The notes beneath the pieces are model-generated. The model made no database searches, was not told where the DNA came from, and worked only from the letters and a program-made list of their open reading frames with translations. Positions 58,956 through 64,000 of a stretch of DNA of 64,000 bases are shown here, piece by piece. Position 1 is the stretch's first letter; every line of letters begins with the position of its first letter. The position numbers and the translations under genes were made by a program. Source of the DNA: Labrenzia sp. R4_2 (GTDB taxonomy: Bacteria > Pseudomonadota > Alphaproteobacteria > Rhizobiales > Stappiaceae); the NCBI RefSeq assembly GCF_017743865.1, contig NZ_JAGHRJ010000003.1:186001-250000 (forward strand). Reading direction: 5' to 3'.

Positions 58956-60283
58956 TACGGAAAGCTTCCTTGCTGCTGGCAGGTGCCCTTTTGGGGGCCG
59001 CGGCTGTGACAACCTTGTCCCAAATGCCATTCCATGTGTCAGGCGCAGCAAATGCTGCGGCCACCGATACATACCGGCAGCTGAACCTATTTGGGGATGT
59101 GTTTGAACGTGTCCGCTCGGATTATGTTGAAGTTCCCGATGATGCACAGCTGATCGAAAGCGCCATCAATGGCATGCTGACGTCGCTGGATCCGCACTCC
59201 AGTTACATGTCACCCAAAAGCTTCCGCGACATGCAGGTGCAGACCCGCGGTGAGTTCGGCGGTCTGGGTATCGAAGTGACCATGGAAGACGGTTTGGTGA
59301 AGGTCGTTTCTCCGATCGACGAAACACCTGCGGCCAAAGCCGGTGTATTGGCGGGCGACTTGATCACTTATATCGACGGCGAACAGGTTCAGGGTTTGAC
59401 CCTCAACGAAGCTGTTGAAAGAATGCGTGGTCCGGTCAACACGGATATCGTGGTCACCATCCGCCGCGAAGGTCAGACACAGCCACTTGATATCACGATT
59501 ACCCGTGACATCATCCGCATCCGGTCCGTCCGCTGGCGGGAAGAGGAAGATGTTGGCTATGTTCGTGTAACGCAGTTCAACGAGCAAACCTTCGATGGTT
59601 TGAAAAAAGGACTTGAGGAAACCGCCAAGAACATTGGTGAAGACAAGCTCAAGGGTTTCGTTATTGATCTGCGGAACAATCCGGGCGGCCTTTTGGACCA
59701 GGCAATTGCTGTGTCCGACGCGTTTCTTGATCGTGGTGAAATCGTCTCCACTAGAGGCCGGGAAGCAGATGAAACCCAGCGCTACAATGCGCGCGCCGGT
59801 GACCTCACAGACGGCAAACCTGTCATCGTACTGGTCAATGGCGGCTCCGCGTCAGCGTCTGAAATTGTTGCGGGTGCTTTGCAAGATCACCGCCGGGCAA
59901 CAATCCTCGGAACACGCTCCTTCGGGAAAGGCTCCGTACAGACGATCATTCCGCTGGGTGCCAATGGTGCAATCCGCTTGACCACGGCGCGCTACTACAC
60001 GCCATCAGGAAATTCGATCCAGGCCAAGGGTATTGTCCCGGACATCGAAGCGCTTCAGGAACTTCCAGAAGAACTCGTCGGCCGTGTTGAAACCCGGGGT
60101 GAGGCAGGTCTTCGCGGCCACCTTGAAGCCGAGGGTGAAGAACAGTCCGGAAGCCAAGCTTATATCCCGCCGGACCCGGAAGACGACACTCAGTTGAACC
60201 TGGCGCTTGATCTTCTGCGCGGCGTTCAGGTGAACAGCGCGTTCCCACCGATCGCTGATACAGCGTCGGTCCCGAAAAACTAA
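58952..60283 (+). CDS. ctpA: C-terminal processing protease CtpA (S41 family)
   Basis: 443 residues from ATG 58952, overlapping the envC-like stop. Signal/anchor MIRKASLLLAGALLGAAAV. PDZ domain (FGGLGIEVTMEDGLVKVVSPIDETPA). Catalytic Ser in GGSASASEIVAG and Lys in RSFGKGSVQT. It degrades or trims periplasmic proteins by C-terminal recognition; partnership with envC-like genes is standard here. Acidic C-terminal tail. A terminator follows. Confidence 0.94.
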   Translation: MIRKASLLLAGALLGAAAVTTLSQMPFHVSGAANAAATDTYRQLNLFGDVFERVRSDYVEVPDDAQLIESAINGMLTSLDPHSSYMSPKSFRDMQVQTRGEFGGLGIEVTMEDGLVKVVSPIDETPAAKAGVLAGDLITYIDGEQVQGLTLNEAVERMRGPVNTDIVVTIRREGQTQPLDITITRDIIRIRSVRWREEEDVGYVRVTQFNEQTFDGLKKGLEETAKNIGEDKLKGFVIDLRNNPGGLLDQAIAVSDAFLDRGEIVSTRGREADETQRYNARAGDLTDGKPVIVLVNGGSASASEIVAGALQDHRRATILGTRSFGKGSVQTIIPLGANGAIRLTTARYYTPSGNSIQAKGIVPDIEALQELPEELVGRVETRGEAGLRGHLEAEGEEQSGSQAYIPPDPEDDTQLNLALDLLRGVQVNSAFPPIADTASVPKN

Positions 60284-60290
60284 AACTCCA

Positions 60291-60317
60291 AGGTGCGCCG
60301 GATACGGCGCACCTTTT
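60291..60317 (+). terminator. rho-independent terminator after ctpA
   Basis: AGGTGCGCCG (60291-60300), GATA loop, CGGCGCACCT (60305-60314), TTT. Confidence 0.85.
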
Positions 60318-60386
60318 CCACTCGTTCTGCGTATCCAAAAACAATGATCATGCCGGCGCGTTGCCGGCGTAAAGGCACTGGACGAT

Positions 60387-61538
60387 ATGTCGAGCGAAGA
60401 TCTCACAGCTCCCTTAGGAATGGGAAAGCGGCGGCTTGTCAGGCTGCCGTTTGGCCTCATTGGCGCAGGATTGATAAGTGTCGTCTTAACAACGGCGCTT
60501 ATTTGGATCCTGGTGGTAGACGATCCGTATGGCGGAGAACCGTTTGCTGTCTTGCCACTTGATGAGGTTGTTGAAGGGATCACATCCCAGGACATCGAGG
60601 TCGTCGAGATCCGTCCGACGGTGGGCGATGATCTCGGCCCAAATCTCCGCCAACAGTCCAGCGGTGACTACCTTGGTCCGCGTTATGAAATGATCATCCG
60701 CCCCGACGGATTGGGGCCGGAGGCGCCAGTGACCGGATTGGCTATTAATCCGGACACACGGGTAAGCGAACGCTCAGACTACGGTTTCTTGCCGATGGTC
60801 AGCGACGCTGGTGTCCGCCCGCTGGATGCCTACGCGCGACCAATCGTGACCCAATTTACGTCGATACCAAAAATTGCGGTCATCGTGACCGGGCTTGGGC
60901 TGAGTGAAACAGGCACGCAAAACGCGATCGACAGTCTTCCGGCGGATGTGACTTTCGCGCTGGCACCTTATGGCTCGGATCTGGATCTCTGGATGCAACA
61001 GGCCCGGATGAAAGGGCACGAGCTGCTTCTCCAGCTGCCGTTGGAACCATTTGATTTTCCGGACAATGATCCCGGTCCGCATACGCTTCTTGTCAGTCTT
61101 CAGCCCACAGAGCTGTTGGACCGCCTCGCGTTTTTGCTTACCCGAGCCACAAACTATGTCGGCGTGATTGGCGAAATGGGAGCCCGCTTCTCATCGACCC
61201 GTCCGTCCATGCAGTACCTTCTGGAAAAACTTGAATCGCGGGGACTGATGTTTGTCGACAACGGCACGACCTCGCGCAGTATTGCTGACGAGGTTGCAGG
61301 CGAGCTCAGAATGCCGTTCAGCGGTGTCGACGTCGTGCTCGATGAAGTACCGCGCGAAAGCAATATCGACGCAAAGCTTTTGCAGCTTGAGAGCGTTGCC
61401 CGTGCACGCGGATATGCCGTGGCTGCCGGGTCTGCGCTACCCGTCACCGTCCGGCAGTTGCAGGAATGGGTGCAGGATCTCGAGCAACGCGGCTTGCAGC
61501 TGGTTCCAGTCAGTGCGACCATCGACCGCGACGAATAA
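60387..61538 (+). CDS. divergent polysaccharide deacetylase family protein (YibQ-like)
   Basis: 383 residues. One N-terminal membrane helix (GLIGAGLISVVLTTALIWILVV), a variable linker, then the domain KIAVIVTGLGLSETGTQNAIDSLPADVTFALAPYG and GVIGEMGARFSSTRPSMQYLLEKLESRGLMFVDNGTTSRS. The fold is a NodB-like barrel but canonical metal His residues are largely missing. Family usually found behind envC-ctpA; periplasmic, cell-wall-related role suspected. Confidence 0.88.
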   Translation: MSSEDLTAPLGMGKRRLVRLPFGLIGAGLISVVLTTALIWILVVDDPYGGEPFAVLPLDEVVEGITSQDIEVVEIRPTVGDDLGPNLRQQSSGDYLGPRYEMIIRPDGLGPEAPVTGLAINPDTRVSERSDYGFLPMVSDAGVRPLDAYARPIVTQFTSIPKIAVIVTGLGLSETGTQNAIDSLPADVTFALAPYGSDLDLWMQQARMKGHELLLQLPLEPFDFPDNDPGPHTLLVSLQPTELLDRLAFLLTRATNYVGVIGEMGARFSSTRPSMQYLLEKLESRGLMFVDNGTTSRSIADEVAGELRMPFSGVDVVLDEVPRESNIDAKLLQLESVARARGYAVAAGSALPVTVRQLQEWVQDLEQRGLQLVPVSATIDRDE

Positions 61539-61594
61539 TATACACGGCAGCGTCGCATCCACGGTTTTCTTTTGCGTATTGAGTGAGGTTTCTG

Positions 61595-62125
61595 GTGACA
61601 AAACTGGATCTTGGACCGGGTTATCCTGAAAGCGTGGATGGCCTGCCCTACCGCCCTTGTGTCGGGATCATGCTGATCAATCGGGACGGAAAAGTCTGGG
61701 TCGGCAGCAGGTCACCGGAGGCCAACAAAAATGGCTACCAGTACAAGTGGCAGATGCCCCAAGGAGGGATCGATGCCGGTGAAACGCCGGAAAAGGCCGC
61801 CAGGCGGGAACTCTATGAAGAAACATCCATTCAATCGGTGACGCTGTTGGAAGAAGCGCCGGAATGGTTCGCCTATGACTACCCGGACGAGATTGCCCGT
61901 TCGAGCCGGAAGGGCAAATACCGGGGGCAGGCCCAACGCTGGCTTGCCTATCGCTTTGAAGGATCAGATGACGAGATCAATATCTTGACCCCGCCCGATG
62001 GTCATTCAGCCGAGTTTGAAGAATGGCGCTGGGAAGATGTATCCCGGCTGCCGGAATTGATCGTCCCCTTCAAACGCCCGGTTTACGAGAAGGTTGTGGC
62101 CGCCTTTTCGCATCTGACGATATAA
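61595..62125 (+). CDS. rppH: RNA pyrophosphohydrolase
   Basis: 176 residues from GTG 61595, with GAGG six bases upstream; a GTG at 61583 is the alternative. [21 protein letters not shown] and the Nudix box [23 protein letters not shown] are complete, with WLAYRFEG and [21 protein letters not shown] as in RppH. It removes pyrophosphate from 5' ends of mRNA and so starts RNA decay. Confidence 0.94.
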   Translation: MTKLDLGPGYPESVDGLPYRPCVGIMLINRDGKVWVGSRSPEANKNGYQYKWQMPQGGIDAGETPEKAARRELYEETSIQSVTLLEEAPEWFAYDYPDEIARSSRKGKYRGQAQRWLAYRFEGSDDEINILTPPDGHSAEFEEWRWEDVSRLPELIVPFKRPVYEKVVAAFSHLTI

Positions 62126-62263
62126 ACCCAGAGCCCATGTTTTCGTCGGGTCTGTTGTTCCAAAGCGTCAGCTTTGGGATCGCGCTTGTCGTTTTTCAAA
62201 CAGACAGGCCTGAGTTCGCTGGATAACATCCGGCCAACGAAATCATTCTGGGAGTAAACGCCA

Positions 62264-63940
62264 ATGTCTTTCGGCAAGGGGCTTTCACGCAAGCCGTCCC
62301 AGCCAAAAGGGCGTCAATTGGAGGATGCGGCACTTACAGAAGTGCAGGCGCTGCTTGGAGATGAGCCGCGCCGCCGCGATCTGTTGATTGAACATCTGCA
62401 CAAAATCCAAGATGCATATGGGTGTCTGGAGGCGCGGCATCTGCGTGCGCTGGCAGAGGAAATGCGTCTTTCTCAGGCCGAGGTCTATGAAGTCGCGAGC
62501 TTTTACCACCACTTCGACATTGTCCGCGAAGGCGAGGCAAAACCGGCACCGGTGACTGTCCGTGTGTGCGACAGCATCACGTGTTCGCTCAAAGGCGCGG
62601 ATGCCTTGGCGGCGGCTCTGGAAAATGGTGTGGACCCGAGCAAAGTCCGGATACAGAAAGTGCCCTGCATAGGCCGGTGCGCAGCTGCCCCGGCCGCTCA
62701 AGTGGGCAAGCGGGCGGTCGATCATGCAAACGAGATGTCTGTCCGCTCTCTGCTGTTTGAAGGAACAGTTACGCCGGAGATCCCGCAATACACAGGCTTT
62801 GAGGCCTATCGTACATCAGGCGGTTACAAAGTCCTGGAGCGTGTCAGGTCTGGCGAGTTGACAGCCGAATCCGTGGCCGATCTTGTACTGGCCGCGGGTC
62901 TGCGTGGTCTGGGTGGTGCAGGCTTTCCGACCGGTACCAAGTGGAAGATTGTCCACGATCTTCCGGGACCGAAATTCCTGACGATCAATGGCGACGAAGG
63001 CGAGCCGGGGACGTTCAAGGACCGGTATCACCTGGAGAGCGATCCGCACCGTCTCCTTGAAGGTGCTCTTGTTGCTGCCCATGCGATTTCTGCCGATCGG
63101 ATCTATCTCTACATGCGGGACGAGTACCCTGCCGTTCTGGAGATTTTGAACACGGAAATCGAGGCGCTGCGGTCAGCCGGTATCATCACAACGATCGATA
63201 TCGAGATTCGCCGGGGCGCTGGCGCGTACATTTGCGGCGAAGAAAGCGCAATGATCGAGTCGATCGAAGGCAAGCGTGGTTTGCCCCGTCATCGCCCGCC
63301 GTTCATTGCTCAAGTCGGTCTGTTTGGCCGCCCAACTCTCAACCACAATATCGAGACGCTTTTCTGGATCCGCGACATTGTTGAAAAAGGGCCGGAGTGG
63401 TTTGCCGAGCAAGGGCGTCGGGGGCACAAGGGTTTCCGGTCTTTCTCGGTATCAGGCCGTGTCAGGGAGCCGGGTGTGAAACTGGCTCCGGCCGGAATCA
63501 CCATGAACGAACTGCTTGAAGAATATTGCGGTGGCATGGAAGACGGCCACAGCTTCAAGGGCTATCTGCCGGGTGGCGCATCCGGTGGCATCCTGCCGGC
63601 TTCGCTCGCAGATGAACCGCTTGATTTCGGCACGCTCGACAAGCACGGCTGCTTCATTGGCAGCCACGCGATTGTTGTCTTTTCGGATCAGGATGACATG
63701 CGCGATGCGGCCCTAAACTTGATGCGGTTCTTCAAGCATGAGAGCTGCGGTCAGTGCACACCGTGCCGGTCTGGCACTGAAAAAATGGAAAAGTTGCTCG
63801 CTGAGGGCGACTGGGATCAGGACAAGATTGCTGATCTGGACGCAGTCATGCGTTCAGCGTCCATTTGTGGTCTTGGACAAGCCGCCAGCAACCCTGTGGC
63901 GTCCGTGCTAAAATTCTTCTCCGAGGAGTTTGAAGTATGA
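62264..63940 (+). CDS. NAD-dependent formate dehydrogenase beta subunit (NuoE-NuoF fusion, Fdh1B-like)
   Basis: 558 residues. Residues 20-165 are NuoE-like (IQDAYGCLEARHLRALAEEM, with 2Fe-2S ligands in VCDSITC and VPCIGRCAAAP). The remainder is NuoF-like: NADH/FMN motifs LGGAGFPTGTKW, INGDEGEPGTFKDRY, RRGAGAYICGEESAM and the 4Fe-4S site HESCGQCTPCRSG with SICGLG. It takes electrons from the catalytic subunit to NAD+. The fusion and length resemble Methylobacterium Fdh1B. The stop overlaps the next gene by four bases (ATGA). Confidence 0.88.
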   Translation: MSFGKGLSRKPSQPKGRQLEDAALTEVQALLGDEPRRRDLLIEHLHKIQDAYGCLEARHLRALAEEMRLSQAEVYEVASFYHHFDIVREGEAKPAPVTVRVCDSITCSLKGADALAAALENGVDPSKVRIQKVPCIGRCAAAPAAQVGKRAVDHANEMSVRSLLFEGTVTPEIPQYTGFEAYRTSGGYKVLERVRSGELTAESVADLVLAAGLRGLGGAGFPTGTKWKIVHDLPGPKFLTINGDEGEPGTFKDRYHLESDPHRLLEGALVAAHAISADRIYLYMRDEYPAVLEILNTEIEALRSAGIITTIDIEIRRGAGAYICGEESAMIESIEGKRGLPRHRPPFIAQVGLFGRPTLNHNIETLFWIRDIVEKGPEWFAEQGRRGHKGFRSFSVSGRVREPGVKLAPAGITMNELLEEYCGGMEDGHSFKGYLPGGASGGILPASLADEPLDFGTLDKHGCFIGSHAIVVFSDQDDMRDAALNLMRFFKHESCGQCTPCRSGTEKMEKLLAEGDWDQDKIADLDAVMRSASICGLGQAASNPVASVLKFFSEEFEV

Positions 63941-64000
63941 GCAACATCACCTTCTCTCTCGACGGGAAAACCGTAACAGCGGAAGACGGCGAAACCATTT
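63937..64000 (+). CDS. formate dehydrogenase alpha subunit (partial, N-terminus only)
   Basis: Only the first 21 residues are visible (MSNITFSLDGKTVTAEDGET). This agrees with the N-terminal 2Fe-2S ferredoxin-like domain of Mo/W formate dehydrogenase alpha chains, and the position after the beta subunit with ATGA overlap supports it. The metal and active-site residues lie outside the window. Confidence 0.75.
   Translation, partial: MSNITFSLDGKTVTAEDGETI

Overview
The window looks like the chromosome of a marine alphaproteobacterium, most probably of the Roseibium/Labrenzia (Stappiaceae) type. This is inferred from gene content, not from a search. The pointers are aroA-cmk-rpsA beside a FYDLN-type acidic protein gene, an hsp20-DUF1150 pair behind an RpoH-type promoter and a ROSE-like leader, an L21 protein with a helix-hairpin-helix tail, the obg-proB-proA-nadD-rsfS-rlmH-envC-ctpA string, and a two-subunit formate dehydrogenase with a NuoE-NuoF fused beta chain.

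Layout. 1-7.3 kb: partial SlyD-type isomerase, a Tat-exported 5'-nucleotidase, and the leftward operon aroA-cmk with rpsA beyond it. 7.4-12.8 kb: tRNA-Ala(GGC), a YqaA-type membrane protein, and a ugpBAEC-type glycerol-3-phosphate uptake operon preceded by a three-half-site Pho box. 12.8-29.3 kb: housekeeping and accessory metabolism (AlkC-like glycosylase, GH25 lysozyme, MFS carrier, heat-regulated hsp20 and DUF1150, OpgC-like acyltransferase, YeeE transporter, ion channel with zinc ribbon, CoA-transferase plus ThDP enzyme). A 264-bp MITE-like element abuts the last of these. 29.6-34.5 kb: panC-panB, a first copy of an unknown beta-rich protein, ada and a small P-loop protein.

34.5-47.5 kb is AT-richer accessory DNA that I read as an island integrated at the 3' end of tRNA-Ser(CGA). 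A P4-type integrase lies next to the tRNA. A 16-base imperfect copy of the tRNA 3' end sits at 34559. The island carries secreted-type proteins without signal peptides (an FG-GAP/DUF5648 protein, two proteins sharing a YY..NPDV..EGR repeat, one of them fused to a 5'-nucleotidase), two related small secreted proteins, a nest of broken insertion sequences, a second integrase gene interrupted by a stop codon, and two small helix-turn-helix proteins.

47.9-64 kb: a second, frameshifted copy of the unknown beta-rich protein, then rplU-rpmA, three tandem GNAT acetyltransferases (the third broken by TGA), obg, proB, proA, nadD, rsfS, rlmH, envC-like, ctpA, a divergent polysaccharide deacetylase, rppH, and the start of the formate dehydrogenase operon.

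The most notable items are the RpoH promoter plus three-hairpin ROSE-like thermometer before hsp20, the tRNA-Ser island with its candidate attachment sites, the paralogous unknown genes flanking that island, the MITE-like element, and a 31-codon gene with a near-perfect ribosome binding site and its own terminator.
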